Source: Sphingomonas sp. MA1305 (lineage in GTDB: Bacteria > Pseudomonadota > Alphaproteobacteria > Sphingomonadales > Sphingomonadaceae). From it: 64,000 nt of DNA. The stretch lies in contig NZ_RCVT01000002.1 of the NCBI RefSeq assembly GCF_016107325.1, positions 62,001 to 126,000 on the forward strand, given 5' to 3'. The notes below the pieces were generated by a model that did not search any database, was not told where the DNA came from, and saw only the letters and a list, made by a program, of their open reading frames with translations. Below are positions 35,601-45,944 of the stretch, one piece after another; the stretch's first letter is position 1; each line of letters starts with the position of its first letter. The translations under genes were made by a program, and so were the position numbers.

Positions 35601-36479
35601 CGTGCGAAGCTGGCCAAGACGGCGGGCGAGGATCCGTTCGCGGCCTATGCGCGCTGGGCGGCGACCGGCGATCTGGCGGGGCTGGCGTCGCTGCACGAGG
35701 CGGCGTGGACCGACAAGGCGCAGCATCAATATATGTACACGGAGGGCCATTGGTGGTCCGACCGCGTCGACCAGCCCAATGACATCCTGCAGCGCGAGCG
35801 GCTGGGTGGCATCGCACTCCGGCGCAACATGACCTGGCCGGGCAACACCGTCAGCTGGCGGTTTGCGACGCCGGGCGCGGCGGAGCAGGTCGCGATCCTG
35901 GTGCCCGGCGCGACGCGCGCGAGATTCCGCGTCATCGCCTACAACACCAGCGGCGTCGCGCAGAGCGCGCGCATGTCGACGTGGAACGTCGCCGCCGGCA
36001 CCTGGCGGCTGCGCGTCGCGACCAGTAAAGATGAGGGCAAGACACTGACCGGCGGAGACACGCGCGAGGTCACGCTGGAGCGCAGCGCCGGCACCGACGT
36101 CACCTTCGCGCCGGGTACCACGACGGTGATCGAGGCGGAACTGATCCGGGCCGGCACGCCGGTCGAGGCGCGTCCCGATCTCGGCATCGGCGCGGACGAT
36201 GTGACAGTGAAGGGGCGACAGGTGACGCTGACCGTGCACAGCCTGGGCTCGGTCGCGACCGGGGCCGGCGTCGCAACGCTGATGGCGGCGGACGGCCGTG
36301 AGCTCGCCCGCGCGGCGATCCCGCCGATCGAAGCGCCGGTCGACCTCAAGCCAAGGACGGTACAGGTGCGGATGACGCTGTCGGCCGATGCGAGCGCGGG
36401 CGTGACGGCACGCGTTGCGCTGGCGGGCGACGCGCCGGAGGTGACGCTGCTCAACAATGCGGTGGTGGTGGCGCGGTGA
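32700..36479 (+). CDS. large exported protein with LamG-like and toroid-like domains, probably polysaccharide-active
   Basis: A 1259-residue protein with signal peptide (MHYSLLALATALAAATPAAAQ). Order: a LamG/concanavalin-like domain (about 22-245, with GRVMSPHQVQSRYNFMRGSD); a beta-rich module (about 275-440); a helical, probably alpha/alpha-toroid, domain (about 700-1050) with YGDFGGGISDDVDLTQQWP, NPAGHMHFASNWYGG and YMYTEGHWWSDRVDQPND, whose His, Tyr and Arg residues look catalytic; and a C-terminal beta module (about 1150-1259) like CARDB. It ends the exuT transcript, 128 bp downstream. The setting suggests a lyase or hydrolase for a uronate-containing glycan. I do not recognise a defined CAZy family. 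Confidence 0.8.
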   Translation: MHYSLLALATALAAATPAAAQTDGLLFRMSADKDLTAEVAGGAAVPNFRSNVGVVPDGAIGGAARWADDGYVAWSAPGNMIAQRGTLSFFWRPRAPLGEAPFVIFRAGFADHTSWDMAFLRIDWNGHGFDAFVTDANLSRVRVSWRIDQIPSPDQWRHLAFAWDEANGVELFVDGKPVAKLDQRADLDSGLDQFGLAGRVMSPHQVQSRYNFMRGSDLDELRVYDRMLGASDVAALAAKGEPAPQPVSQDRSAWLHRFGWDKTSPPLLTDPVTRIRKIEFADAKDLKEWMYKGVDGIAETTWPGVYNRSKLPGRDDYFELPDWNVYVEGGKRYDLTVPAGETFNRVEIRGAAYGHLSWTDAGGKDQTLATRAKGVVRSVDAVKPRTGGTLHFTNVMQEQPIQELWAYDVGAGAVPKGSVTLSYTVDAAASPRLAALAPLNAYIAGRFAPEERSTVVAMPSAGMKVAVGAGAAGASANAVRRAAGRPIVHVLIPASFGDAFPDQPLARAWDYGWQNLHDGLDGIAIDLPALKGSGGSGGTIPLNIRVHDPLWPGRDMIDVSVSVRAGEARTLWLDLRDRILPNDSLFLTLASADAGFDADSVNGAKIRLVFKPRAEALKEHVADRFAQVKDNWGFLVEEHTASQRAGLYRRVYADITDLLRVAPDHEQARAYWADINYRPGNLPPVALPPAPAGVPLWATRQLDDLKITRDFVLWWIDHRQVPYGDFGGGISDDVDLTQQWPGLALMGVEPDKVNASLRALSDAVYKNGMRVNGLGYITTDELHAYEEGLNSDAERLYLNWGEPKAVERLMDTVRALQGVILKNPAGHMHFASNWYGGRKMYREGPWEWQKPYSFTVLHGPILIGLYNGNSAARGLVTGVIDGWMAHGKQNADGSWSYPNEINWRTDATRVGDGGGVTTPLQGAWAAWRFTGDDRYLRPVQARVGKAPGGLNEFAENAFDTMPGGAELRAKLAKTAGEDPFAAYARWAATGDLAGLASLHEAAWTDKAQHQYMYTEGHWWSDRVDQPNDILQRERLGGIALRRNMTWPGNTVSWRFATPGAAEQVAILVPGATRARFRVIAYNTSGVAQSARMSTWNVAAGTWRLRVATSKDEGKTLTGGDTREVTLERSAGTDVTFAPGTTTVIEAELIRAGTPVEARPDLGIGADDVTVKGRQVTLTVHSLGSVATGAGVATLMAADGRELARAAIPPIEAPVDLKPRTVQVRMTLSADASAGVTARVALAGDAPEVTLLNNAVVVAR

Positions 36480-37810
36480 GAGAGCTTGGCGGGACGCCCC
36501 CGTCCCCCTCCCGCTTGCGGGAGGGGCTAGGGGAGGGAATTCTCGCAAGTAACGACTTGTGGCCACTGCCCTTCCCCAGCCCCTCCCGCAAGCGGGAGGG
36601 GAGCTCAGAAGTCGACCGCCGCTCGTTCCTCGCCGGTGCGCTCGCCCTGCCGCTGCTGCCCTCCACCACCGACACCCGCGCTGCGCTTGACGAAGCCGCC
36701 GCCCTTCCGCCGGCGGAGGCGCTGGTCCGCCTCGCCGCCATCGACACCCGCCGTCTGGCGACCCGCGAGCGGCTCGACGTCGAGGCGGCGCGCGCCGGGC
36801 TGGCGATCGATCGCGACCTCGCCCGCTTCGGCGGCAGCGCGAAGCAGGGCTACCGCCCGGAGCCCGGCAGCATGGCGCGGCTGCCGCAGGGGGCAGACTG
36901 GTACCGGCTGCTGCTCGGCCGCAGCCTCGGGACGGTCGAGCCACGCGCCGCCCAGGCGCGGCTGGCGCAAGCGATGACGGCGTTGCAGGCCCGGGCCGAC
37001 CGCGGCTTCCGCGCGATCGGCCTGACGCGGGGCAGCGTCGCCGACCGCTATCGCGCGCTGTGGCAGGACGAGCGTTTCCTGTTCGCCGACGACGATGCCG
37101 GCCGCGCCGCGGCGGTGGCGGCGATGACGCGCGAACTCGATGCCGCGCGCGGCCGCGTCCCCGTGCAGGTCGGCGCGGTGCCGGCCTGGGCCGCGGCCTG
37201 TTCGGTGCGGGCGCTGTCGCCCGCCGAGATCGCCGCGGGCAAGAACGGCTATCGCATCGTGCCGACGCCGACGGCGCCGGGCGCCTATATCGTCGATCTG
37301 CGCGCGGTGCGGCGGCGGCCGGCGTGGACGCTGCCCAGCGTCGTCGCGCACGAACTGCTGCCGGGCCATATGAGCCAGCTCGGGCTGGAGGGCACGGCGC
37401 CGCCGCATCCACTGCGCATCACCTATGCCGCGGCGTTCGTCGAAGGCTGGGGCATCCAGGCGGAAACGGTGGCGCCCTATGCCGATCCGCATGCGCGACT
37501 AGGGCATCTCCACTGGCTGATCTTCCGCGTCGGGCGGGCGCTCGCCGACATCGGCTTCCACCACGACGGCTGGAGCGCGGACGAGACGCGCGCGCGGCTG
37601 GTCGGCTGGCAGGGCGAGCCCGCCTATTTCGCGCCGTTCGACGTCGAGCTGGCGCGCATCCCGCGCGAACCGGCGAGCCGCGCGGCGGAGGCGCTGGCGT
37701 GGCTCGGCATCGCGGACGGTGCGCGGCGCTCCAGCGTGGCAGGGGCGCGGGGCTATTACCAGCGGCTGCTCGCCGACGGACGACGGCGGACGGAGCAACT
37801 GGCAGGCTGA
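36476..37810 (+). CDS. Tat-exported DUF885 metallohydrolase-like protein
   Basis: A 444-residue reading from GTG 36476, which overlaps the previous stop (GTGA). The DUF885 core has VVAHELLPGHMSQLG (zinc motif HExxxGH-like) and AAFVEGWGIQAETVAPY. An export signal, VDRRSFLAGALALPLLPS, appears only at about residue 48: the preceding codons run through a REP-like palindromic pair and encode PSRLREGLGEG and PSRKREG. A TTG at 36557 is the only later alternative before the signal. So the element either became coding or displaced the original start. DUF885 proteins are peptidase/esterase-like; the substrate is unknown. It converges on kdpE. Confidence 0.82.
   Translation: MRELGGTPPSPSRLREGLGEGILASNDLWPLPFPSPSRKREGSSEVDRRSFLAGALALPLLPSTTDTRAALDEAAALPPAEALVRLAAIDTRRLATRERLDVEAARAGLAIDRDLARFGGSAKQGYRPEPGSMARLPQGADWYRLLLGRSLGTVEPRAAQARLAQAMTALQARADRGFRAIGLTRGSVADRYRALWQDERFLFADDDAGRAAAVAAMTRELDAARGRVPVQVGAVPAWAAACSVRALSPAEIAAGKNGYRIVPTPTAPGAYIVDLRAVRRRPAWTLPSVVAHELLPGHMSQLGLEGTAPPHPLRITYAAAFVEGWGIQAETVAPYADPHARLGHLHWLIFRVGRALADIGFHHDGWSADETRARLVGWQGEPAYFAPFDVELARIPREPASRAAEALAWLGIADGARRSSVAGARGYYQRLLADGRRRTEQLAG
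36504..36603. repeat. REP-like palindromic pair, family A, inside the DUF885 5' end
   Basis: Same family as the pair at 23845: CCCTCCCGCTTGCGGGAGGG with GCTAGGGGAGGG, about 45 bp of unique sequence, then the facing copy CCTCCCGCAAGCGGGAGG. It lies between the GTG start and the Tat signal of the DUF885 gene, in frame. Confidence 0.85.
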
Positions 37811-37833
37811 CCGGGCGGAGTGGTCGGGCGCCC

Positions 37834-38520
<687 letters not shown>

Positions 38521-41193
38521 CTACAGCCCGCCGCCGCCATCGCGCACGATCAGCGCGTGCGGGAAGATCAGGGTGAAGGCGGCGCCGCGCTCGTCCGTCC
38601 GGTTGCTCGCCTCGACGCTCATCCCCATGCTTTCCGCGAACGCCTTGACGATGGCAAGGCCGAGGCCGGTGCCGTGGATCGCGCGATCCGACCCTTCGAG
38701 CCGGCGGAACGTCTCGAACACCTCCGCCTCGCGGCCCGGCGGCAGGCCGGGGCCACGGTCAAGCACCGCGAGGCGCAGGCTCCCATGGCGGTGGCGCCCC
38801 TCGACGACGATCTCCGTGTTCGGATCGGCATAGCGGCCGGCATTGTCGAGCAGGTTGAGCAGGCAATGGTGGAGCAATTGCGGATCGGCGCGGACCAAAG
38901 GTAGGTCGGGCGGCACGTCGAGGCGCACTGCATGCCCCTCCAGCGCGCGGCGCGCATCGTGGGCGGCGCCGGTGACCGCATCGCTGAGGTCGATCGCCTC
39001 GACCTTGAGCTTGAGCGCCCCCGCCTCGACCCGCGCCATGTCGAGCAGATTGGCGACGAAGCGGTTGAGCCGCGCCGCCTCGCCCTCGATCGTCGCGACC
39101 AGTTCGCCCTGCTGGTCGGCGGCGCCGCCGCGGCGCAGTTCGGCGGCCGCAGCCATCACCGCGGTCAGCGGCGTGCGCAGGTCGTGGCTGACCGAGGACA
39201 GTAAGGCCGCACGCAGCCGGTCGCGGGTGCGCACCGCGTCGACGTCGCGGATCTCCGCCTCCAGCCGCAGCCGCTCGAGCACCAGCGCCGCCTGGTCGAT
39301 CAGGCCAGTGAGCAGGGGCAGCCGGTCGGCGCGGACCGGATCGCCGCCGCTCTCGCTGGCGAGGCCGAGCACCGCCAGCGTCCGCTCGCCGGCTTTCAGC
39401 GGCTGGAACAGCCATTCCGAGGCAGCGAGCGTCGCCGATCCCTTGCCCGCCGGATTGCCGGTGTCGAACGCCCAATTGGCGGCGGCCATGTCCATCGTCT
39501 GCAGGCTGTAGTCGGCGCGGGTCGCCGCCTGCACTGCGACGCCGCCGCCCGGTGCCGGGGCGAGCAGCACGACCTGCACGTCGAACAGGCGGCGGATGTC
39601 CTCGCAGATCACCCGCGCCGCCTCCGCCGGGTCGTTGATCCCGCCCAGGCGGTGGAGGAAGCCGGCGAGCGTCGCATTGGCGCGCGCGCTCGCCGCCGCC
39701 AGATCGGCCTGCGCGCGCACCCGCGCGGTCAGCTGGCTGGTGGCGATGGCGACGCCGAGCAGCACGAAGATCGACACGACATTCTCGGGATTGCTGACGC
39801 TGAGCGTGCCGACCGGCGGCAGGAAGAAGAAATTATAGGCGAGGCTGGAGGCGAGGCCGGCGAACAGGCCGGTGCGCAGGCCGTAGAGGCTCGCCGCCGC
39901 CATCACCGGCAGCAGGTAGAGCAAGGCGACATTGCCAAGGTTGAGGACGTGGAACAGCGCGCTCGCCGCCGCGGTGACCGCCGCGACCAGCGCCAGCGTC
40001 GCGAGATAGCCGGTCGGCGAGCCCCAGGCGCCGCGCCTGGCGACGCGTTCGCGCGGTGCCTGTGCCTCCTCGACGGGCAGGACGTGGACGGTGACGCCCG
40101 GCGTCTCGCGGACCAGCCGGTCGACCACCGAGCCGTGGCGCAGCTCGAACCAGCGCGAGCGTTTGGACTTGCCGACGACCAGTTGCGTGGCGCGCGCATC
40201 GGCGAGGAAGCCGCGGATTCCCTCGACGACATTGGGTGCCGGCACCGTCGCCACCGCCGCACCGAGCTGCGTCGCCAGCGTCATCGTCTGGGCGAGGCGG
40301 CGGTGCTGCCCCTCGCCGAATTGCGCGGTGCGCGGCGTGTCGATGAACAGTGCCGTCCAGGGTGCGCGCAGCGCGTCGGCGGCGCGCTTCGCGGCGCGGA
40401 CCAGTTCGTCGGCACCGGGGAATTCGCTGACCGCGACGACCAGCCGCTCGCCGCCTGCCCAGGTGCCGCCGACGCCGAGCGAGCGGACATGGTCGAGCAT
40501 CTGCGCGTCGACCGCCTGCGCGGCGCGGCGCAGCGCCAGTTCGCGCAACGCCGACAGATTGGACTTGGAGAAGAAATGCGACAGCGCCCGCGTCGCTTCC
40601 TGCGGCAGATAGACCTTGCCCGCCTTCAGCCGCTCGATCAGCTCGTCGGGCGGGATGTCGACGACCTCGATCTCCGCCGCCTCGAGGATGCGGTCGGGCA
40701 CCGTCTCGCGGACGCGGACGCGGGTGAAGCTGGCGACGACGTCGTTGAGGCTCTCGACGTGCTGGATGTTGACCGTGGTATAGACGTCGATCCCGGCGGC
40801 GAGCAGTTCCTCGACATCCTGATAGCGTTTGGGATGACGGCTGCCGGGCGCATTGGTGTGCGCCAGCTCGTCGACCAGCGCCAGCCGGGGGCTGCGGGCG
40901 AGGACGGCGTCGAGGTCCATCTCGTGCAGCGTGCGCCCCTCATAGGGGACGGCGCGGCGCGGCAGCACCTCCTGGCCGCGGACCAGCGCCTCGGTCTCGA
41001 CGCGGCCGTGCGTCTCGACCACCGCGACGACGACATCCACGCCGTCGCGCCGCCGCGCCGCGCCTTCGGACAGCATCTCGAACGTCTTGCCGACCCCCGG
41101 CGCGGCGCCGAGGAAGATCTTCAGCCGGCCGCGCCCCTCCTGCGCGGCGGCGCGCAGTAGGGCATCGGGATCGGGACGCTCGCCCGTGGTCAT
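38521..41193 (-). CDS. kdpD: sensor histidine kinase KdpD
   Basis: An 890-residue KdpD. The N-terminal cytoplasmic KdpD domain has Walker A (FLGAAPGVGKTFEML), followed by a Usp-like domain (about 245-370), four membrane helices (about 395-500), a GAF-like region and the kinase core with SSVSHDLRTPLT (H box), a NLLDNAGRYADPN N box and GTGLGLAIVKAF. It senses K+ limitation and controls KdpE. Start overlaps the kdpC stop by 4 bp. Confidence 0.96.
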   Translation of the reverse strand: MTTGERPDPDALLRAAAQEGRGRLKIFLGAAPGVGKTFEMLSEGAARRRDGVDVVVAVVETHGRVETEALVRGQEVLPRRAVPYEGRTLHEMDLDAVLARSPRLALVDELAHTNAPGSRHPKRYQDVEELLAAGIDVYTTVNIQHVESLNDVVASFTRVRVRETVPDRILEAAEIEVVDIPPDELIERLKAGKVYLPQEATRALSHFFSKSNLSALRELALRRAAQAVDAQMLDHVRSLGVGGTWAGGERLVVAVSEFPGADELVRAAKRAADALRAPWTALFIDTPRTAQFGEGQHRRLAQTMTLATQLGAAVATVPAPNVVEGIRGFLADARATQLVVGKSKRSRWFELRHGSVVDRLVRETPGVTVHVLPVEEAQAPRERVARRGAWGSPTGYLATLALVAAVTAAASALFHVLNLGNVALLYLLPVMAAASLYGLRTGLFAGLASSLAYNFFFLPPVGTLSVSNPENVVSIFVLLGVAIATSQLTARVRAQADLAAASARANATLAGFLHRLGGINDPAEAARVICEDIRRLFDVQVVLLAPAPGGGVAVQAATRADYSLQTMDMAAANWAFDTGNPAGKGSATLAASEWLFQPLKAGERTLAVLGLASESGGDPVRADRLPLLTGLIDQAALVLERLRLEAEIRDVDAVRTRDRLRAALLSSVSHDLRTPLTAVMAAAAELRRGGAADQQGELVATIEGEAARLNRFVANLLDMARVEAGALKLKVEAIDLSDAVTGAAHDARRALEGHAVRLDVPPDLPLVRADPQLLHHCLLNLLDNAGRYADPNTEIVVEGRHRHGSLRLAVLDRGPGLPPGREAEVFETFRRLEGSDRAIHGTGLGLAIVKAFAESMGMSVEASNRTDERGAAFTLIFPHALIVRDGGGGL

Positions 41194-41765
41194 CGGCGCG
41201 CGGCAGCGTCCAGCGCGCGATTGAGGGCAAGGACGTTGACGTGGGGGTCGCCGAACACCGAATCCTCGGTCGCGCGCGTGACAAGGCCGCGGACGGTCGC
41301 GACCGGCAGGCCGCGGACGCGGGCGATGCGGGGTGCCTGCGCCAGTGCGGCCTCCGGCGACAGATCGGGGTCGAGACCCGAACCGCTGGCGGTGACGAGA
41401 TCGGCGGGCAGCGGCCCGGTCACGCCCTCGGCCCGGCGTTTCGCGACGTCCGCCTTGACCCGGTCGATCAGCGCGCGCGCGGTCGGGCCGAGGTTGGAGC
41501 CCGACGAGGCGAGGCCGTCATAGCCCTTGCCGGCCGCGGACGGCCGCGTCTGGAAATAGCGCTCGCTCGCGAAGGCCTGGCCGACGACCGTCGAGCCGAT
41601 CACGCGGCCGGACGCATCGCGCACCAGGCTACCGTTCGCCTGGGCGGGAAAGATCGCCTGTCCGATGCCGGTCATGGCCAAGGGATAGACCAGTCCGAGC
41701 AGGATCGCGAACAGGATCGTCATGACGATCGCGGGCCGCAGGGCGGAGGTGATGTCTTGGTTCAT
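41190..41765 (-). CDS. kdpC: potassium-transporting ATPase subunit KdpC
   Basis: A 191-residue KdpC: one N-terminal membrane helix (RPAIVMTILFAILLGLVYP) and a periplasmic domain with GSLVRDASGRVIGSTVVGQ, FQTRPSAAGKGYDGLASSGSN-type segment and a helical end. It stabilises the pump. ATG 41765 gives the family start MNQDITSALRP; the frame is open upstream into a repeat. Confidence 0.95.
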   Translation of the reverse strand: MNQDITSALRPAIVMTILFAILLGLVYPLAMTGIGQAIFPAQANGSLVRDASGRVIGSTVVGQAFASERYFQTRPSAAGKGYDGLASSGSNLGPTARALIDRVKADVAKRRAEGVTGPLPADLVTASGSGLDPDLSPEAALAQAPRIARVRGLPVATVRGLVTRATEDSVFGDPHVNVLALNRALDAAARR

Positions 41766-41846
41766 GGTATTGCTTCCTTGAGGAATAAGGCCGCGATCCT
41801 TCGTCTCGCCGGTCGATGGGGAGGATGGTGACGTCATTGCTCTTTC

Positions 41847-41941
41847 GTCATGCCGGACTTGTTCCGGCATCCACCGTTCCGCGTGGGCATCGGCGGCGGT
41901 GTTCGCGGAGCGGTGGACCCCGGAACAAGTCCGGGGTGACG
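41847..41941. repeat. palindromic repeat, family B, between kdpB and kdpC
   Basis: About 95 bp: a hairpin TGCCGGACTTGTTCCGGCA at the left and CCCCGGAACAAGTCCGGGG at the right. A second copy of the same composite lies at 44018 between kdpA and kdpB. On RNA both arms fold strongly. Confidence 0.85.
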
Positions 41942-41957
41942 AAATCCGACGAACCGG

Positions 41958-43994
41958 TCACGCCAGGCCGAGGCCGGTGACCGCGACGTCGATGATCTTG
42001 ATCCCGACGAACGGAGCGACGAGGCCACCGAGGCCGTAGATGGCGAGGTTGCGCGCGAGCAGCGGCCCCGCCCCCATCGGCTTGTAGGCGACACCCTTCA
42101 GCGCCAGCGGCACGAGCAAGGGGATGATCAGCGCATTGAAGATGATCGCGCTGAGGATCGCCGACTGCGGCGTGCCGAGCCCCATCACGTTGAGCACGCC
42201 GAGGCCCGGATAGAGCGCGACGAACATCGCCGGGATGATTGCGAAATATTTGGCGACGTCGTTGGCGACCGAGAAGGTGGTCAGCGCACCGCGGGTCATC
42301 AGCAGCTGCTTGCCGAGGCCGACGACCTCGATCAGCTTGGTCGGATCGCTGTCGAGATCGACCATGTTGCCCGCCTCGCGCGCCGCCTGCGTGCCGGTGT
42401 TCATCGCCACGCCGACGTCGGCCTGGGCCAGAGCGGGCGCGTCGTTGGTGCCGTCGCCGCACATCGCGACCAGCTTGCCGCCCTGCTGCTCCGACCGGAT
42501 CAGCGCCAGCTTGTCCTCCGGCGTCGCCTGGGCGAGGAAATCGTCGACCCCCGCCTCCGCCGCGATCGCCGCCGCGGTCAGCGGGTTGTCGCCGGTGATC
42601 ATCACCGTGCGGATGCCCATCCGACGCAGTTCGCCGAACCGTTCGCGGATCCCCGCCTTGACCACGTCCTTGAGGAAGATCGCGCCCAAGAGCCGGCCAT
42701 CCTCCGCCACCGCCAGCGGCGTGCCGCCGGCACGGGCAATCTCGTCGGTGATGCGCCGGAGTTCGGTCGCCGCCGCCGTCTCGCCGACGCCCGGATTGGC
42801 GCGCAGGATCGAATCGACCGCGCCCTTCTGGATCAGCCGGTCGCCGATGCGGACGCCCGAGATGCGGGTCTGTGCGGTGAACGGGATCACCTCCGCCCCC
42901 TCCGGCAGACGCGTAATGGCGGCACCGAACCGGTCGCGGGCAAGCGCGACGATCGAGCGGCCCTCCGGCGTCTCGTCGGCGAGGCTGGCCATCAGCGCGG
43001 CATCGGCCAGCGCATCGGGGGTGGCGCCGCCGACGCTGCGGAATTCGCTCGCCTGACGATCGCCGATCGTGATCGTGCCGGTCTTGTCGAGCAGCAGCAC
43101 GTCGACGTCGCCCGCCGCCTCGACCGCACGGCCCGATTTGGCGAGCACGTTGAACCGCACCAGCCGGTCCATGCCGGCGATGCCGATCGCCGACAGCAAC
43201 GCCGCGATCGTCGTCGGGATCAGCGTGATCAGCAGCGCCGCGAGGATCGCGACCGGGATGCTGCCGCCGGCATAGGTGGCGAAGGCGGGGATGGTGCCGA
43301 CCGCGATCAGGAAGATGATCGTCAGCCCGACGAGCAGGATGGTCAGCGCGATTTCGTTCGGCGTCTTCTGCCGCTCGGCGCCTTCGACCAGCGCGATCAT
43401 CCGGTCGAGAAAGCCCTGACCCGGATTGACCGTCACCTGCACCCGGATCGAGTCGGAGATGACGCGGGTGCCGGCGGTGACCGCCGAGCGGTCGCCACCC
43501 GCCTCGCGGATCACCGGCGCGCTTTCGCCGGTGATCGCCGCCTCGTTGACGCTCGCGACGCCGGCGATCACCTCGCCGTCGGACGGAATCAGGTCGCCGG
43601 TCTCGACCAGCACCACGTTGCCCTTGGCGAGGCGGGCGGCGGGGACGAGTTCCCAGGTGTCGCCGACTCCGGTCAGCAGCTTGGCGCGCAATTCCGCCTT
43701 GGTGTCGCGCAGACTCGCCGCCTGCGCCTTGCCGCGGCCTTCCGCCAGCGCCTCGGCGAAGGTGCCGAACAGCACGGTCAGCCACAGCCAGACGACGAGC
43801 TGCAGCTTGAAGCCGACGCCCAGGCCGTCGTGGCCGACGACCAGCAGCACGGTGAGCAGCGCGGCGACGCTGGCGGTCACGAACATCACCGGGTTGCGGA
43901 TCAGTTCGCGCGGGGAGAGCTTGAGGAACGAGGCCTTGATCGCCGGAACCATCAGGTCCGCGGTGAACAGGGATTTGGATGCGGTCTGAGCCAT
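41958..43994 (-). CDS. kdpB: potassium-transporting P-type ATPase KdpB
   Basis: A 678-residue P-type ATPase. Phosphorylation site [13 protein letters not shown] (Asp at about residue 303), actuator [25 protein letters not shown] in the P domain and seven membrane helices. It energises K+ uptake with KdpA. Order A-B-C on the minus strand is the usual one. Confidence 0.97.
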   Translation of the reverse strand: MAQTASKSLFTADLMVPAIKASFLKLSPRELIRNPVMFVTASVAALLTVLLVVGHDGLGVGFKLQLVVWLWLTVLFGTFAEALAEGRGKAQAASLRDTKAELRAKLLTGVGDTWELVPAARLAKGNVVLVETGDLIPSDGEVIAGVASVNEAAITGESAPVIREAGGDRSAVTAGTRVISDSIRVQVTVNPGQGFLDRMIALVEGAERQKTPNEIALTILLVGLTIIFLIAVGTIPAFATYAGGSIPVAILAALLITLIPTTIAALLSAIGIAGMDRLVRFNVLAKSGRAVEAAGDVDVLLLDKTGTITIGDRQASEFRSVGGATPDALADAALMASLADETPEGRSIVALARDRFGAAITRLPEGAEVIPFTAQTRISGVRIGDRLIQKGAVDSILRANPGVGETAAATELRRITDEIARAGGTPLAVAEDGRLLGAIFLKDVVKAGIRERFGELRRMGIRTVMITGDNPLTAAAIAAEAGVDDFLAQATPEDKLALIRSEQQGGKLVAMCGDGTNDAPALAQADVGVAMNTGTQAAREAGNMVDLDSDPTKLIEVVGLGKQLLMTRGALTTFSVANDVAKYFAIIPAMFVALYPGLGVLNVMGLGTPQSAILSAIIFNALIIPLLVPLALKGVAYKPMGAGPLLARNLAIYGLGGLVAPFVGIKIIDVAVTGLGLA

Positions 43995-44017
43995 CAGCGC
44001 GCGACTCCGAAGGACCC

Positions 44018-44107
44018 GTCACCCCGGACTCGTTCCGGGGTCCGCCGTGCGACGGGCGACGGCGGTGCGGGTGGAAGGGTGGACCCCGGAACACGTCCGG
44101 GGTGACG
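44018..44107. repeat. palindromic repeat, family B, between kdpA and kdpB
   Basis: About 90 bp, flanked by CACCCCGGACTCGTTCCGGG and CCCCGGAACACGTCCGGGGT. Closely similar in structure to 41847-41941. It sits in the 133-bp gap between kdpA stop and kdpB start. Confidence 0.85.
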
Positions 44108-44127
44108 AATGAGGTTGCTGGCGGACA

Positions 44128-45831
44128 TCAGAACAACTGCCCCTTCACCATCGCGAGATGATCGGCGATGGGACCGAGCGCGAGGCTCGGCAGGAAGGTG
44201 AGGCCGCCCAGCACCAGCACGATGCCGACGAGCAGGCCGACCCACAGGCCGCCGGTGGTCGGGAACGAGCCCGCCGAGGCCGGCGTGTGCTTCTTCGCCG
44301 CCAGGCTGCCGGCGATCGCCAGCATCGGCACGATGATGAAGAAGCGGCCGACCCACATCGCGACCCCGAGCAGGCCGTCGTACCAGGGCGTGCTGGCGGT
44401 CAGGCCGGCGAAGGCCGAACCGTTGTTGGCGACCGCGGAGGTGAAGGCGTAGAGGATCTCGCCGAAGCCGTGCGGCCCCTTGTTGAGCGGCCCGGCCAGC
44501 CCCTGCGCCGTCACCGACGACAAAGCGGTGAGGCCGAGGATCATCAGCGGCAGCACCGCGATGGCGAGGACGGCGAGCTTGACCTCCCTGCTCTCGATCT
44601 TCTTGCCGACATATTCCGGCGTGCGCCCGACCATCAGGCCGGCGACGAACACGGCGAGGATGGCGAACAGCAGGAAGCCGTAGATGCCCGCGCCGACGCC
44701 GCCGATGACGACCTCGCCCAATTGCATGTTGAACAGCGGGATCAGGCCGCCCAGCGCGGTGAAGCTGTCGTGCATGGCGTTGACCGCGCCACACGAGGCC
44801 GCGGTGGTGACCGCCGCGAACAGCGCGCTGGCGGCGACGCCGAAGCGCACCTCCTTGCCCTCCATGTTGCCGCCGGCGACGCCGAGGTGATGGAGCATCG
44901 GATTGCCCGCGGCTTCGGCGCCATAGGCGACACCCGCGCCGAGCAGGAACAGGATCACCATCGCCGCCAGGATCGCCCAGCCCTGGCGCGTGTTGCCGAC
45001 CGCCTTGCCGAAACACCAGGTCAGGCCGAAGCCGATCAGGAAGATCGACAGCATCTGGATGAAATCGGTGAGGGCGGTCGGGTTTTCGAACGGATGCGCG
45101 CTGTTGGCGTTGAAGAAGCCGCCACCGTTGGTGCCGAGCATCTTGATCGCCTCCTGGCTGGCGACGGGGCCGAGCAGGATCGACTGGCGTGCCCCCTCCA
45201 GCGTCTGGACGTTGACCACGCCCGCCATCGTCTGCGGCACGCCGCTGGCGATCAGGAAGACGGCATAGACGATCGACAGCGGCAGCAGCAGGTAGAGCGT
45301 CACCCGCGTCATGTCGGCCCAGAAATTGCCGATCGCCTTGCTCTCGCGCCGCGCGAAGCCGCGGAAGAAGGCGAAGGCGAGCGCGATGCCGGTCGATGCC
45401 GACAGGAAGTTGTGGATGGTCAGGCCGAACATCTGGCTGAAGTTCGACATCGTCGATTCGCCGCCATAGCTTTGCCAGTTGGTATTGGTGGTGAAGCTGA
45501 TCGCGGTGTTGAACGCGAGATGCGGGCTCAAGCCCGCCAGCCCCTGCGGATTGCCGGGCAGCATGCCCTGCAGGCGCAGCACCGCATAGGTCAGCACCAT
45601 CAACGCGACGTTGAACAGCAGCATGTGCAGCGCGTAGCGGCGCCAGCCCTGCTCGGCATTCGGGTCGATGCCGGCGAGTGCGTAGAAGCCGCGCTCGACC
45701 GGCGACAGCACGGCGTGGAGCGGCGTGCGCCGCCCCTCGTACAGCGCGAACAGCCACGCGCCGACCGGTTTGGTCAGCGCGAGCAGGATCGCGACGAAGC
45801 CCAGGATCAGGGCCCATCCTTGCAGCGTCAT
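44128..45831 (-). CDS. kdpA: potassium-transporting ATPase subunit KdpA
   Basis: A 567-residue channel-like subunit with about ten helices. Selectivity-filter type repeats are visible: [46 protein letters not shown] and [13 protein letters not shown]. It forms the K+ path of the high-affinity pump. It follows kdpF with a 13-bp gap. Confidence 0.97.
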   Translation of the reverse strand: MTLQGWALILGFVAILLALTKPVGAWLFALYEGRRTPLHAVLSPVERGFYALAGIDPNAEQGWRRYALHMLLFNVALMVLTYAVLRLQGMLPGNPQGLAGLSPHLAFNTAISFTTNTNWQSYGGESTMSNFSQMFGLTIHNFLSASTGIALAFAFFRGFARRESKAIGNFWADMTRVTLYLLLPLSIVYAVFLIASGVPQTMAGVVNVQTLEGARQSILLGPVASQEAIKMLGTNGGGFFNANSAHPFENPTALTDFIQMLSIFLIGFGLTWCFGKAVGNTRQGWAILAAMVILFLLGAGVAYGAEAAGNPMLHHLGVAGGNMEGKEVRFGVAASALFAAVTTAASCGAVNAMHDSFTALGGLIPLFNMQLGEVVIGGVGAGIYGFLLFAILAVFVAGLMVGRTPEYVGKKIESREVKLAVLAIAVLPLMILGLTALSSVTAQGLAGPLNKGPHGFGEILYAFTSAVANNGSAFAGLTASTPWYDGLLGVAMWVGRFFIIVPMLAIAGSLAAKKHTPASAGSFPTTGGLWVGLLVGIVLVLGGLTFLPSLALGPIADHLAMVKGQLF

Positions 45832-45844
45832 GATGCCGCCCCCT

Positions 45845-45934
45845 CTAGAAACGTTCGGGGCGGATCAGCACCGCCACCAGATAGACGAGCAGGCCGAGCG
45901 CGGTCAGCGCCGCCAGCCACAGGTCGATGGTCAT
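45845..45934 (-). CDS. kdpF: KdpF small membrane subunit
   Basis: A 29-residue single-helix protein on the minus strand, reading [20 protein letters not shown] and ending IRPERF before TAG. Size, position just before kdpA and the hydrophobic helix ending in RPE are those of KdpF, which stabilises the KdpABC complex. The start has GGAGGCAGCA before it. Confidence 0.92.
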   Translation of the reverse strand: MTIDLWLAALTALGLLVYLVAVLIRPERF

Positions 45935-45944
45935 TGCTGCCTCC

